Assembly (NCBI GenBank): GCA_012729395.1
Contig: JAAYDF010000002.1
Location: 23,492 to 87,491, forward strand
DNA: 64,000 bases
Origin: Phycisphaerae bacterium
GTDB lineage: Bacteria; Planctomycetota; Phycisphaerae; UBA1845; PWPN01
Direction: 5' to 3'
The notes under the pieces are model-generated. The model was not told where the DNA came from. It worked only from the letters and a program-made list of their open reading frames with translations, and ran no database searches. How positions within the stretch are numbered: the first letter of the stretch is position 1; each line of letters opens with the position of its first letter. A program made the position numbers and the translations under genes. Below are positions 27,819 to 37,711 of this stretch, piece after piece.

Positions 27819-28349
27819 CGCTGAACCCCTCAGGCTCGAGCCGAGACACATCATGCGTATCGGCTGTCTGAATCTACTCCTTCGCCCGCATGTGGGGAGG
27901 ATACCCACCCCACACATCAGCCAAATACTCACCCCAAACATGCAAAACGAATCGCCCCGAGTCAAAGAGATTGCTGCAATCAGGCTCATCTGCATCGGCG
28001 AAGGCTTTAACCGACGAGGGGCACGCCCCGAGGTTCTACGCCGATCTCGCATGCCCGATAACCGGCCAGCCCGATATGAAGTGCCGCCGGGAGGACCGCG
28101 TCAACGATGAGGCTTCCCGCCCGCAAACGGTCACGCACCAGCCGCCGATCCACGCGGCATATCGGGCCCGACCCTCACGCCACACAAAAACCGGGACTCC
28201 TCGCTCAACCGCCGGCATCACGCCCTCAGCCCATCGCCGCCGCAAAACATCATCGACGCGTTTACATTCAGTTACCTCAGTGATAATGTTACCCTGCCGC
28301 GAGCGACCACAGCACGCCTGAGGTCTCTCGCGAGACGGAGGCAAGAGAC
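27819..28349. other. Divergent spacer of about 530 bp, possible small leftward frame
   Basis: The spacer separates PilZ 2 from the rightward lipoprotein. A leftward frame over about 28036-28290 reads NIITEVTECKRVDDVLRRRW and VPVFVWREGRARYAAWIGGW, which has some protein-like character, but has no good start or ribosome site; I do not call it as a gene. Two palindromic stretches are visible around GGGGCACGCCCCG (28019-28031) and CACATGTGGGGAGG (27885-27900). Confidence 0.4.
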
Positions 28350-29078
28350 ATGTACCGAGCCACCACACCATCCATCGGCTTGGCCGCAGGGCTCGCCTTG
28401 TGGGCGGCCGGCTGCACGGGAATGGATTTCGGCGGTGAGATCCGCGTCCCCGGCAACCAAACCCACGTTCTCGCCGAGGGCGAATCCCACCCATCCCCCA
28501 TCCTGCTGCCCGGCGAGAGACTCTTCAACATCCATCAGACGGCAGGAAGCCGCACTCCCGGACCGGAAGGCACCGCCCGAGAAGACGCCGCCGCCACGAA
28601 TGACGGGTCCGCCTTCTGCCTGGCCGAGGCGGCCAACGGGGGCTCCGCCAATGCCGAGTTCAAGATCGGCCATCGCATCGAGAATCAGACCGGGCAGGCA
28701 CTCACCGCTGAGATCCAGGTCGAGTTCGACCTTGACTATGCGGTGACCGCGTCCGCCGAGCCGGTAGCTCAGACCCTCGCCACCGCCAACCTGCACCTGG
28801 CGGTCCTCGACGCCCGCAACCGCCCCGTAGCCAGCGCGGCGATCGTCCAGCTCAACAGCGACATGGCCAGCACCCAGGCCGCTATGAGCCATCGTCATCG
28901 GTTGCACACGGTCATCGAGCCGCCGCAGCGCTGCGCGAATGTTCTGCTCTACGGCAAAGTCATCGGCATCGCCGCTGCGGGGCAGCAGGCCTCCGCACGC
29001 GTCGAGATCAAGAACCTCCGCGTGCGCATAGACTGCTCCCCCGCACCGCCAGCTTCCTCGCCGGCCGCCAAACCATAA
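28350..29078 (+). CDS. Putative lipoprotein of unknown function
   Basis: The protein (242 aa) has an N-terminal signal MYRATTPSIGLAAGLALWAA with a lipobox LWAAGC, so the mature part is likely lipid-anchored. The rest is mostly beta-strand-like, with IRVPGNQTHVLAEGESH and AEFKIGHRIENQTGQALTAE, and ends in a Pro/Ala-rich tail. I do not recognise a domain. ATG 28350 follows GGAGGCAAGAGAC. The M20 peptidase gene starts 51 bp later on the same strand, so they may be co-transcribed. Confidence 0.7.
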   Translation: MYRATTPSIGLAAGLALWAAGCTGMDFGGEIRVPGNQTHVLAEGESHPSPILLPGERLFNIHQTAGSRTPGPEGTAREDAAATNDGSAFCLAEAANGGSANAEFKIGHRIENQTGQALTAEIQVEFDLDYAVTASAEPVAQTLATANLHLAVLDARNRPVASAAIVQLNSDMASTQAAMSHRHRLHTVIEPPQRCANVLLYGKVIGIAAAGQQASARVEIKNLRVRIDCSPAPPASSPAAKP

Positions 29079-29129
29079 ACCATCAAGAGCCCTACTCGTA
29101 CGCCGCAATCATCTTGAGGAGAACCACCC

Positions 29130-30509
29130 ATGTCCGCCGAGGCTGCCATCCAGACTTTTGACCGGCAACAGGAGGCCCTGCTTTTCGACCTGTTGGCCTT
29201 CCTGCGCTTCGAGACCATCTCCGCCCAGAGCGAGCACGCCACCGACATGCGAGCGTGCGCGGCGTGGATCTGCGGCCAGTTGGACGCCGCGGACATCGAG
29301 GCTCGAATGGTCGACACCGACGGGCACCCTCTGGTCGTAGCGGACAGTGGCCCTGTGCCCGGCAACGCAGCCGCTCCAACACTGCTCTTCTATGGGCATT
29401 ATGACGTGCAACCGGTCGGCGACCTCGCCCTGTGGCATTCGCCGCCCTTCGAGCCCACGATCCGAGACGGGGCCATTTTCGCCCGCGGTAGTGCCGACGA
29501 CAAAGGACAGCTCATGACCCACCTCGCCGCCATGCGCTGCTGGCGGCAAACCGGATCACCCCTGCCCGTGCGCGTCAAGTTCATCATCGAGGGCGAAGAG
29601 GAGATCGGCTCACGCAACCTGCCGCTCTACCTGCGAAACCACGCCGCCGAGCTCGCCTGCGACTACCTCGTCATCAGCGACACCTCCAAGCTCGACGCAC
29701 AGACCCCCGCCCTCGCCTATGCCACCCGCGGGCTGGTCTACAAAGAGATCATCCTCACAGGACCCAATCGCGACCTGCACAGCGGCCAATATGGAGGTGC
29801 GGTGGCCAACCCCGCCAACGTCCTGGCCGCCATCCTCAACTCCCTGCGCGACCATCAGGGCCGCGTCACCATCCCCGGGTTCTACGATGATGTCGTGCCG
29901 CTCACACCCGAAGAACGCCAGCGACTCGGCACACACGGCCTGAGCGACGCCGACCTCGTCGCCAAAACCGGCTGCCCAAGTCCATCCGGCGAAACCGGAT
30001 ACACCACCGCTGAACGCTGCACCGCTCGCCCAACCCTTGACGTCAACGGACTGTGCGCGGGTTATACCGGCGAAGGAGCCGCCACGGTCATCCCCACCAC
30101 CGCCACCGCCAAACTCTCCATGCGCCTGGTGGGCAACCAGAACCCCGACGCCATCTCGCTTGCCTTCGACGAAGCCGTCCGCCAAGTCTGCCCCCCGACC
30201 GTCAAACTGACCATCCGCAACCATTCGCACTGTGCGGCCTATCTGGCCCCCACCGACTCGCCCGGCATGCGAGCCGCCGCCCAAGCCCTGGCCGACAGTT
30301 TCGGTCGCCCCCCGGTCCTCACCCGCGAAGGCGGAACCCTCCCCATCCTCCCGCTGTTCAAGGAGGTTCTCGGGGCCGACAGCCTGATGCTCGGGTTCTC
30401 TGTGCCCGACTGCAACTTGCACAGCCCCAACGAATTTTTCCATGTGGCCGATTTCGTCGCCGGCACGCGCTGCATCCTCCGGTTCATCGAACGACTCGGA
30501 CACATGTGA
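29130..30509 (+). CDS. M20-family dipeptidase/metallopeptidase
   Basis: The protein (459 aa) is a di-zinc M20 peptidase of the dipeptidase/CNDP type. The metal and catalytic residues are in FYGHYDVQP (His90, Asp92), ARGSADDKGQLMTHLAAM (Asp123), EGEEEIGSRN (154-162) and DLHSGQYGG, with REGGTLP near residue 395 and SPNEFFHV near the end. It hydrolyses small peptides or related amides in the cytosol; exact substrate is not given by sequence. No signal peptide. Start ATG 29130 has GAGGAG upstream. Confidence 0.93.
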   Translation: MSAEAAIQTFDRQQEALLFDLLAFLRFETISAQSEHATDMRACAAWICGQLDAADIEARMVDTDGHPLVVADSGPVPGNAAAPTLLFYGHYDVQPVGDLALWHSPPFEPTIRDGAIFARGSADDKGQLMTHLAAMRCWRQTGSPLPVRVKFIIEGEEEIGSRNLPLYLRNHAAELACDYLVISDTSKLDAQTPALAYATRGLVYKEIILTGPNRDLHSGQYGGAVANPANVLAAILNSLRDHQGRVTIPGFYDDVVPLTPEERQRLGTHGLSDADLVAKTGCPSPSGETGYTTAERCTARPTLDVNGLCAGYTGEGAATVIPTTATAKLSMRLVGNQNPDAISLAFDEAVRQVCPPTVKLTIRNHSHCAAYLAPTDSPGMRAAAQALADSFGRPPVLTREGGTLPILPLFKEVLGADSLMLGFSVPDCNLHSPNEFFHVADFVAGTRCILRFIERLGHM

Positions 30510-30930
30510 CCCAAGGTGGCAGCCCAAGACCGTGACTCGACGGCCCGGGGAGCAGGGTCTCCCGCGGCATGGCCGGATCACTCATAACGCATTGCTAAAT
30601 ATAACGTTAATGCAAACGATGGCCCTCGCGGGCCGCCCATCCGTGCTCAGGCGGCCCGGCCGGGCCGGGGCCCGGCGTCCCGTGGCAGGCCGCTTTTTCG
30701 GCCCCAGGGTCAACGGGGCGGTCACGATCGCCGATGATAGAGCACTGCCTCAGTGTCACCGGCACGCCGCCGTGGCTTGACGCCGCGGCCTCGGGTTGCC
30801 ACACTGAAGGTAGAGTGTTAGGTCAATAAACGGATTGACGAGACGCGTCCCGGTCACGGCCTTTGTCCCTTGGCGCGGTGCGGTTGTACCGCCATCAGGG
30901 CTTGCCGACGAGGCGTTTGGGAGACCCCAC
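30510..30930. other. Spacer of about 420 bp with an AT-rich island
   Basis: Around 30590-30615, GCATTGCTAAATATAACGTTAATGC stands out from the GC-rich surroundings (GCATT and AATGC form an inverted repeat) and could hold a promoter or operator for the PEP-CTERM gene. No gene is visible. Confidence 0.4.
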
Positions 30931-31860
30931 ATGCGAACCAAGCATCATACATGGGCCATTGCACTCGTTTCGCTGATGTGTGCGACGATTCCCGCCACGA
31001 CCGTTCGGGCTGACTTGCAGGACAACCTGCTCTGGGGCCTCAACCTGCTCGACTATCAGTTTGATCTGCAGAAGAATCTGCTCGGCAACGGATACGATTT
31101 CAATACCTCCGCCTACTACAACTCAAGGACGTTCCGGCTCGGCTTGGCCGAGTTGACCCTTGGCGACACCGCCCCAACGACCGTTTCGCTGCAGACCGGT
31201 TATACCACCCGCGGCCTGCCCTCCGCTCACTTTTCCCTCGCGAACGTCGGCCAACCGCTCAGCTACACGTTTGATGCCAATTACGGCTTCCAGGATTTCG
31301 TCGCCCAGGGCAGCATGCTTTTCGATATCGACACGCGAGTGAACGCCCTCGGCTTCTACGACCTGACCCTGCAAATCTCCAACCGGGGCACCTACACCAC
31401 CGACGGTTTCGGCCTCACGGAAAACGGATCTCTCGATTTCGACATCGGCCCGATCGTGATCTCCGGCAACGTCTACGCCGACGCGGTTGCCGCACTCACC
31501 CAGCCGTTCTTTGACGCCACCGGCACACAGAACCCGTTCGCCAAGTTCAGTCAGGAGGCGACCAAAGTGGCGGCGTTTACCGAGACCTTCGACGAGGTCA
31601 GCGCCCGCATCAGAGCGGGCCAACCCATCAGTTCCAACGACGCCTCCAAGCTGGTCAGCAATACGATTCTCTCGGCCCTGCTCGGCGAGGAGCCATCGAG
31701 CAATCTGTTTGAGAGCCTGCTGCTGCCCACGATGCTCCAGGAGGTCATGCCCGCCGAGATGACCAATGCCACCAGCCGGGCACTCCCGGTTCCCGAGCCC
31801 GGCATGGCCAGCCTGCTCGCGCTTGGCCTGATCTTCTGTCGACGGCCGCGGTGGGCATGA
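30931..31860 (+). CDS. PEP-CTERM exported protein
   Basis: The ATG at 30931 (GGAGACC just upstream) gives 309 aa. A signal peptide ends near TTVRADL. The mature part is rich in Tyr, Thr, Asn and Gln with strand-like repeats (YTTRGLPSAHFSLANVGQPL, LQISNRGTYTTDGFGLTENG), as in extracellular matrix proteins. The C-terminus is a PEP-CTERM sorting signal: VPEPGMASLLALGLIFCRRP, i.e. the PEP box, a hydrophobic helix and a basic end. Such proteins are cut and exported by exosortase. The exosortase gene is not in the window. The start of the DUF2225 gene overlaps this stop by 4 bp. Confidence 0.85.
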   Translation: MRTKHHTWAIALVSLMCATIPATTVRADLQDNLLWGLNLLDYQFDLQKNLLGNGYDFNTSAYYNSRTFRLGLAELTLGDTAPTTVSLQTGYTTRGLPSAHFSLANVGQPLSYTFDANYGFQDFVAQGSMLFDIDTRVNALGFYDLTLQISNRGTYTTDGFGLTENGSLDFDIGPIVISGNVYADAVAALTQPFFDATGTQNPFAKFSQEATKVAAFTETFDEVSARIRAGQPISSNDASKLVSNTILSALLGEEPSSNLFESLLLPTMLQEVMPAEMTNATSRALPVPEPGMASLLALGLIFCRRPRWA

Positions 31861-33011
31861 AGCTGCCGCCCATGGCCCAGCATCAACCAGGAACGCGTCC
31901 GGAAACCCGCTTGACCACTGCACCGCCCCCGGGGCCCATTCGCCCACACCCGCAGACTGCCGCCCGATCCCGGCATGCTTTCCGAACCCGCCTCGCGGGT
32001 TGGCTGAGCTGCTCCCTGCTGATCACCCTGCTGGGGACAGCGTCCGACGCTCCGCTCTCCCAACTCATGGATCGCGAGCTGACCTGCCCGGTATGCCGCC
32101 AGGCTTTCGTGGATGTGGCGTGCATCAACGCCAACACCCGCGGGGGAATTGACCGGGATCTGTTCGCTCGATCGCTGGGCCCTCAACCCGAGTACTACCG
32201 GATCGCCACTTGTCCGCGTTGCGGCTACAGCGGGTACGACAGCGACTTTGCCGAGGATGTGTTCATTCCCCCGGACATGCGCGATCGTGTCCTGCGGTCG
32301 CCCCGGCTATCATTGCCCGAGGGTTTCTCCCCGGAGAGCGATCCTCGCGACCTTGACGCCGCCGACCGTTACGCACTGGCCCTCACCTGTTACCGCTGGC
32401 GGCAACAGAGCGACGAGGCCATCGCGTGGCTGCACCTGCGGGCATCCTGGATCGAGAGGGATAAAGGGGCCGTACTGCCTCACGACCCGCGTCTGGCCCG
32501 CGTGATGGGTTATCTTGAACGGTGGCGTCCGCCCCTTCGCCCGGGAGGCAATCAGGCGGACGTGGAGATGCAATTAGCCACCCGCACTGCCGAGGCCCTG
32601 GCCACGGGGCACTTCAATCGTTACCAGCGGCCTTACGTACAACTGGCACTCGCCCTGATCCTTCGTGGTCGAGGCGAGAACCGACAGGCCGCCCCGCTCC
32701 TGACCGACTTGGTCCAAGACAGTCTTCTGCCCGCCCAGTTGTCCGAGTCAATCGAGCGCATGCGGGCGTCGATCCTGCTCGAAGCGAAGCAGCAGCGTGC
32801 GGCCGCCGATCACTTGGAGAGAGCCCTGCTGATCAACCAAATCAACGCCGCCAACACCCCCTCAGCTTGGTATCTGCTGGGCGAGCTGTTCAGGCGACTT
32901 GGCCGTGACTTTGAAGCCATCCCCGCCTACCAGCGTGCTCTTGACGCCCCCGAGCTACCGCCCGACCTGCGCGACTGGGCCCGGCAACAGCAGGCATGGT
33001 GTCGCAAGTAG
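31857..33011 (+). CDS. DUF2225 zinc-ribbon protein with TPR-like C-terminus
   Basis: ATG 31857 overlaps the previous TGA (ATGA), so translation is coupled. The protein (384 aa) has an N-terminal hydrophobic segment (LAGWLSCSLLITLLGTA), then a DUF2225 region with zinc-binding pairs CPVC and CPRCGYSG, as in LTCPVCRQAFVDVACIN and YYRIATCPRCGYSGYDSDFA. The second half is helical with RPYVQLALALILRGRGENRQ and AWYLLGELFRRLGRDFEAIP, matching tetratricopeptide-type helices. Function is unknown; the coupling to a PEP-CTERM protein hints at envelope assembly. Family assignment is good. Confidence 0.85.
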   Translation: MKLPPMAQHQPGTRPETRLTTAPPPGPIRPHPQTAARSRHAFRTRLAGWLSCSLLITLLGTASDAPLSQLMDRELTCPVCRQAFVDVACINANTRGGIDRDLFARSLGPQPEYYRIATCPRCGYSGYDSDFAEDVFIPPDMRDRVLRSPRLSLPEGFSPESDPRDLDAADRYALALTCYRWRQQSDEAIAWLHLRASWIERDKGAVLPHDPRLARVMGYLERWRPPLRPGGNQADVEMQLATRTAEALATGHFNRYQRPYVQLALALILRGRGENRQAAPLLTDLVQDSLLPAQLSESIERMRASILLEAKQQRAAADHLERALLINQINAANTPSAWYLLGELFRRLGRDFEAIPAYQRALDAPELPPDLRDWARQQQAWCRK

Positions 33012-33059
33012 TCGCGTTCTGCCCGATACGCACCAGCGCTCGTCCGGCCGCCGATCGTC

Positions 33060-34040
33060 TCATGTCTCGGAGCCGGTTTTGATCGCAACGATCCGACGGA
33101 TGCGATCCTTGATCGGCGGGTGACTGTCGAAAACGGAGCTGGCCCGATCCTCGAAATGCTTGATGGGGTGCACGATGTAGAGGGGTGCGGTGGCCCGATT
33201 GGCTACTTCGAGCACCTCGGGGTCGGCACTGATCTTGGCGAGGGCTGAGGCAAGCCCGTCCGGGTTGCGGGTGAGTTCCACGGCGGAGGCGTCGGCGAGG
33301 TACTCGCGCTGTCTGGAGAAGGCCATCTCGATGATCTTGGCCAGGATGGGGGCGACGATCGCCAGCACGACGGCGATGAGCATGATAATCAACACAGCCG
33401 CCCCACCGCCTTTGTTGCCCCCTGATCGCCGGGACGATCGGCGTCCCATCATGCCGCCCCGGCCCCACCACATGGACCGCCAGAACATATCGCACAGCAG
33501 CACGACCACACCGACCAAAGTAGCCATGAGCAAAGCGAAGCGGATATCCAGGTTGCGGATGTGAGCCAGTTCGTGAGCGATGACGCCCTGTAGCTCGTCG
33601 CGGGTGAGCTTGTTGCGCAAGCCCGTGGTGATCGCGATGATGCCTTTCTGCGGATTGCGGCCAGTGGCGAAGGCATTGGGAGCGGTGTCGTCGATGACGT
33701 AGACTCGCGGCACAGGCACACCGGCGGCCAAGGCCATTTCCTCGACCACGTTGTACAACTGGGGATCATCCCGCTTGGCGAGGGGCTTGGCTTGGCTCAT
33801 CGCCAGGATAGCCGACGCCCCGCCGAAGTAGCTCGCCAAGGTTCCGCACACCGCAAGGATCACCGCCAAACCGGTCAGGCCAGCCGCGAAGTACGGAGCT
33901 TCCTGCGGGCCCGCCGCGTGGGCGCCGGTGGCGTACCCGATGACCAGCCCCAAGAGAGCGACCAGCAGGATGAAGCAGAAGATCAGAATCCAACTGTTCC
34001 GCCGGTTGCGGCTCATCAGGATGTGGAAGTCGACAGCCAT
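33060..34040 (-). CDS. htpX: HtpX-like M48 membrane metallopeptidase
   Basis: The protein (326 aa) is an inner-membrane zinc protease of the heat-shock HtpX type that degrades damaged membrane proteins. Two N-terminal helices (20-36, 52-72) precede the active site HELAH (156-160) and the third zinc ligand Glu246 in FSRQREYLADASAVELTRNP. A further pair of helices sits between them, with a Gly/Arg-rich loop RGGMMGRRSSRRSGGNKGGG. The C-terminus HPPIKDRIRRI is typical. It is downstream of lemA with a 152-bp gap; LemA-HtpX pairs are common in bacteria. ATG 34040. Confidence 0.92.
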   Translation of the reverse strand: MAVDFHILMSRNRRNSWILIFCFILLVALLGLVIGYATGAHAAGPQEAPYFAAGLTGLAVILAVCGTLASYFGGASAILAMSQAKPLAKRDDPQLYNVVEEMALAAGVPVPRVYVIDDTAPNAFATGRNPQKGIIAITTGLRNKLTRDELQGVIAHELAHIRNLDIRFALLMATLVGVVVLLCDMFWRSMWWGRGGMMGRRSSRRSGGNKGGGAAVLIIMLIAVVLAIVAPILAKIIEMAFSRQREYLADASAVELTRNPDGLASALAKISADPEVLEVANRATAPLYIVHPIKHFEDRASSVFDSHPPIKDRIRRIVAIKTGSET

Positions 34041-34192
34041 CGCGTCCCCGTTTTCCAGCGATCATCCGGGCGGTGGTGCACCGGGCGGTCCCGGGTGCAC
34101 CACTCGGGACGGCTTGCGTGTTCCTCGTCGCGAAGCGGCAAGCCGGCAGTGACGCTTATCCGCGAACCGTTGGATGAATCCGCAAGCCGGCC

Positions 34193-34777
34193 TCAAAACT
34201 GGACCTTCACCGGCTCGCGGGCCGCGGCGTCCTGCAACTCGAAGAACTCTTCGGGCGTGAACCCGAACATGTTGGCGATCAACACCGTCGGGAAGACCTG
34301 CAGCTTGGTGTTGTAGTTTTCGACCGTGTTGTTGTAGTGCTGACGGGAGAAGCTGATCTTGTTCTCGGTACTGGTCAGCTCCTCCTGCAACTGGCTGAAG
34401 TTCTGATTCGCCTTGAGGTCGGGGTAGGACTCGGACAGGGCGAAGAGCTGGCGGAGGGCCCCGGTGAGCATGTTCTCCGCCTGGGCCTGGTTGGCCACGC
34501 CGCTGACGTCAATACACTGCTGCCGTGCCTTGACGACCCGCTCGAGGGTCTCCTTTTCGTGGGCCGCGTAGCCCTTCACCGTCTCGACCAGGTTGGGGAT
34601 CAGGTCATACCGGCGTTTGAGCTGCACGTCGATCTGGCTGTAGGCGTTGCGGACGCGGTTACGCGCCCCCACCAGCCCGTTGTAGGCCAGGATCACGAAG
34701 AGCACCACGACCGCCAGGACACCGATAGCCACCCAACCGCCAACGCTCATCGCCACGATGCTCCAGGTTGTCGCCAC
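34193..34777 (-). CDS. lemA: LemA family protein
   Basis: The GTG at 34777 with GGAGG about 6 nt upstream gives 194 aa, the normal LemA length; a longer ATG frame starting at 34984 has no family support. One N-terminal helix (WVAIGVLAVVVLFVILAYNG) is followed by the LemA helical domain: NGLVGARNRVRNAYSQIDVQ, LKRRYDLIPNLVETVKGYAA, NKISFSRQHYNNTVENYNTK. The C-terminus has FGFTPEEFFELQDAA. It is a membrane-anchored coiled-coil protein of unclear role that is genetically linked to htpX. Confidence 0.93.
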   Translation of the reverse strand: MATTWSIVAMSVGGWVAIGVLAVVVLFVILAYNGLVGARNRVRNAYSQIDVQLKRRYDLIPNLVETVKGYAAHEKETLERVVKARQQCIDVSGVANQAQAENMLTGALRQLFALSESYPDLKANQNFSQLQEELTSTENKISFSRQHYNNTVENYNTKLQVFPTVLIANMFGFTPEEFFELQDAAAREPVKVQF

Positions 34778-35058
34778 CTGAACCTCCTCTCTGCCCGATT
34801 GGGCTTGAGACCGGGACGTTCCCTGGTTCAAGGATAATGCCCCTGTCCGAGGCTGTCGACGATAAACCGGCGGGGGCTTTATAAGGGCCCGTCCGCGTTG
34901 ACGTTGGGGGGCGGGCATGGTACTCATAGGGCGAAATGGCGGGCCTTCGAGAGGGGTCTGGCCTGGCAGTATGCGCCGCCGCACGCAGTGGTACCGTCGG
35001 CGAGAGCCCGGAACCGCATAGGCGTGGGGGGTATCGCGAAAAGAAACTGGAGTCCCCT

Positions 35059-37041
35059 GTGAAACCCAACCTACCGCTTCCCGCGATGATTGCCGCGGCC
35101 CTGGTGCTGGTCGGCCTGGTTCTGGCCGTTTTCACGGCCGGTCCGCTGGAAAATCCTCAGGACCGTCTGTTTCGGCAGATTGATGAGAAGGTAGCCCTCG
35201 CTCAGCGGATGCTGGCGGGGTACAACCCGGCCAACTCCCGGCTGACCGCGGTCCTTGGATCGGAGGGGCTCGAGCCGCCGGAAGGTGCCGATGGAAACTG
35301 GCAGACGTACGTCAGCAGCGGCGAGCAGGAAGGCGTGATGAGCGACGCCCTGCGTCGCCAGGCGGGGCAGATGCGGACCTTGGCGGACCGTTTCGGAGCT
35401 CTGGACGGCCAGACCCCTGCGGCGGCGGGCGCGTGGCTGGCCAGCAGCGGCCAGGCCTACCAGCAGTTGCAGGCTGAGCTCAAACGGAACATGAGCCTGC
35501 TGAGCGACGCCCTCCGCGTGCTCCAGGAAGCGATCGCCATGAGCGACGGCGAGGTCAGCGGCTCGGATCACCCGGCCGCAACGCGTCTGGAGGCCGCCCT
35601 CTGCTACCATCAGGCGGACCTGTTGAGGCGGGAAGCCGCCCTACAGCGAGCCATGGCCGACGAGGCCCGATTCCAGGTCATCACCGACGCCCGGCAATGG
35701 CAGGAACTGGGCAACCGGATTCAGTCGGCGTCCCGGGGGTTGGCGGAAGCGGGAAGCGCTGACGGGGAGCCTTCTGCCCCGGCGTTTGCGGAACGGATCG
35801 CCAGCCTGCGGACCCGCCGGGAAGCGGTTGCCGCAGCGATCGAGGAGGCCCGGGCGGAAGCGCAGCGGCTCTCAGCGATCATCCCGGACATCACCGCGCG
35901 GGCCAAGGCGGCGGATGCCCAGACTCGTCAGTCGCAGGTTGAGATGCTTGCGTTGAAGGAGGCGGGTATCGACACCTCTGATCCCGCGGCTCTGGACCGG
36001 TTCATCCAGGCATACAACGCCGCGGCTCAGGCGGAGCGCGAAGCTTTCCGTGAGGCCACAACGTTGGAGCATGGCGCACTGCGCAACGCCCGCGTGGACA
36101 CCAACGATGACGAGCAGATCAGCGAAGCCCCGATCGTGGCAATCGACCCGGCGACAGACATCAAACCGGAACGCGGCCGGATCGCCCTGGAGAGTGACCT
36201 CGCCGCGGTGGAGGCCCTGGCCGAGGCCCTGCAGGTCGCGGCTCACGAGATCGACCGTCAGATCGAGGAACTCACCGCCAAGCAGGACGGCGCCCGGCAA
36301 CGCGCTGCCAACCTGGCCAGTCGCCAGACAGCCATCGCCGAGGACGCCGCCGGTGCCGCCCGAATCGCCCTGGCAGCCGCCATCGAAGCGCACCGACTTG
36401 AGGACGAAGCCTTGGCCTTGGCGGACGGCCGGGGCCAGCAGGCCGCCAGTCGAGCCCGTCGGGCGGCCGAGAAACGCATCAACGACGCTCGCACCCAGAA
36501 TGCCGAGAACAACCCGGATGCCCCCAATCCCCGGCTGACGATGATCACCGGCGACGCCAATCTGACGGGCAGTGCGATGGCCTTGGCCGGCGACATGGCC
36601 TACGTCATCGCCGCCACACAGGCCCAGCGGGGCGACGATCTCGCCCGGCACGAGGCCATGCTCCGCGAGATGCAGAGCATGGCGATGGAGGTGAACGCCA
36701 GCTTACTGCCGGAGGGCGTGGCCTTGGACCAAGTCCCTGCGGCCCTGGCTCAGGCCGATGCCGCCCGCTTGGGCATACAGGAAGCCCACAAAGCGGCGGT
36801 GGAAGCGGCCAAGCTCGCCCTCGAAGCCTACCAACAGGCTGATTCGCCATTACGCCAACTGTGGGTTTTGCACACGCAGATGGCTTCGGTTCACTACCTG
36901 TTGGCCAATCTGAGCACCGGCAACGAGGCTGCGGACCATCGCGATCGAGCCCTTCAACAGTACAAGCGGGCCCTGACCGGGCGTGAAGAACGTCCGGAGT
37001 ACCCGATCTACCAGAACGTCATGGCTGACTTGCAGGATTAG
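35059..37041 (+). CDS. Large membrane-anchored coiled-coil protein
   Basis: The GTG at 35059 with GGAG 6 nt upstream gives 660 aa; an ATG at 34936 would add 41 residues of no clear character. One N-terminal helix (LPLPAMIAAALVLVGLVLAV) anchors a long helical part. Residues about 70-640 are rich in Ala, Glu, Gln and Arg with heptad-like spacing, as in AIEEARAEAQRLSAIIPDIT and AEALQVAAHEIDRQIEELTA. No enzyme motif is visible. The protein could be a periplasmic or cytoplasmic scaffold. It ends 19 bp before a repeat array that runs on in the same orientation. Divergent from lemA. Confidence 0.75.
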   Translation: MKPNLPLPAMIAAALVLVGLVLAVFTAGPLENPQDRLFRQIDEKVALAQRMLAGYNPANSRLTAVLGSEGLEPPEGADGNWQTYVSSGEQEGVMSDALRRQAGQMRTLADRFGALDGQTPAAAGAWLASSGQAYQQLQAELKRNMSLLSDALRVLQEAIAMSDGEVSGSDHPAATRLEAALCYHQADLLRREAALQRAMADEARFQVITDARQWQELGNRIQSASRGLAEAGSADGEPSAPAFAERIASLRTRREAVAAAIEEARAEAQRLSAIIPDITARAKAADAQTRQSQVEMLALKEAGIDTSDPAALDRFIQAYNAAAQAEREAFREATTLEHGALRNARVDTNDDEQISEAPIVAIDPATDIKPERGRIALESDLAAVEALAEALQVAAHEIDRQIEELTAKQDGARQRAANLASRQTAIAEDAAGAARIALAAAIEAHRLEDEALALADGRGQQAASRARRAAEKRINDARTQNAENNPDAPNPRLTMITGDANLTGSAMALAGDMAYVIAATQAQRGDDLARHEAMLREMQSMAMEVNASLLPEGVALDQVPAALAQADAARLGIQEAHKAAVEAAKLALEAYQQADSPLRQLWVLHTQMASVHYLLANLSTGNEAADHRDRALQQYKRALTGREERPEYPIYQNVMADLQD

Positions 37042-37711
37042 CCGACAACGAGCCTCGATCACCGGCAAGCGGATAACGAATTCAGATCGCAAGCGAGTGG
37101 GTAACGAGCCCCGTGCGCGAGCGAGCGGGTGGCTAATCCCGAGCGTAAGCGAGAAAGTGACGAATCCTGTGCGTAAGCGAGAGAGTAACGGATCCCGAGC
37201 GCGAGCGAGGCGATAACGAGCCCCGAGCGCGAGCGAGTGGGTAACGCCCGGAACACGGAAGGTACGTCGCTAACGCTCCACCATCCCGGCGCTCGCGCTT
37301 CGGGCTCGTTGGCAAGGAGCAAGCCTCGAACGCAAGCGAGCGGGTGGCTAATCCCGAGCGTAAGCGAGAAAGTGACGAATCCCGTGCGTAAGCGAGAGAG
37401 TAACGAATCCCGAGCGCAAGCGAGGCGGTAACGAGCCCCGAGCGCGAGCGAGGCGATAACGAGCCCCGAGCGCGAGCGAGCGGGTAACGCCCGGAACACG
37501 AGAGGTACGTCGCTGACGCTCCACCATCCCGTCGCTCGCGCTCCGGGCTCGTTGGTCGCGTCGCTAACGCCCCACCATCCCGTCGCTTGCGCTCCGGGCT
37601 CGTCGGCGGGGTCGTTGGCGGGGTCGCCGGCGCCGCACGATTCCTTGACTGATACTTAGGATTTGCGGGCAGAGTCCGATTTCCGCCGCTTGTGTTCCGA
37701 GTTCGTTGGCT
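37042..37711. repeat. Large 'TAACGAGCCCCGAGCGCGAGCGAG' repeat array
   Basis: About fifteen units of 27-28 bp with core GAGCCCCGAGCGCGAGCGAG or TAATCCCGAGCGTAAGCGAG fill 37060-37480. They are followed by GTACGTCGCTGACGCTCCAC and inverted copies CTCGCGCTCCGGGCTCGTTG up to about 37620. This is the reverse complement of the array at 548-1010, including the central GTACGTCGCT segment. In both cases the array follows the upstream gene in the same transcriptional sense. Apparent frames of up to 255 aa on either strand are repeat products and are not called. The last 70 bp carry the region before the NicO gene. Confidence 0.9.

Noticed and set aside
28036..28494. Leftward 152-aa frame in the PilZ/lipoprotein spacer
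   Set aside because: Overlaps the lipoprotein gene antisense at one end and lacks start and ribosome site; only its middle has weak coding character.
37642..37711. NikR operator before the NicO gene
   Set aside because: No GTATGA-N-TCATAC type palindrome is visible in the short upstream region.
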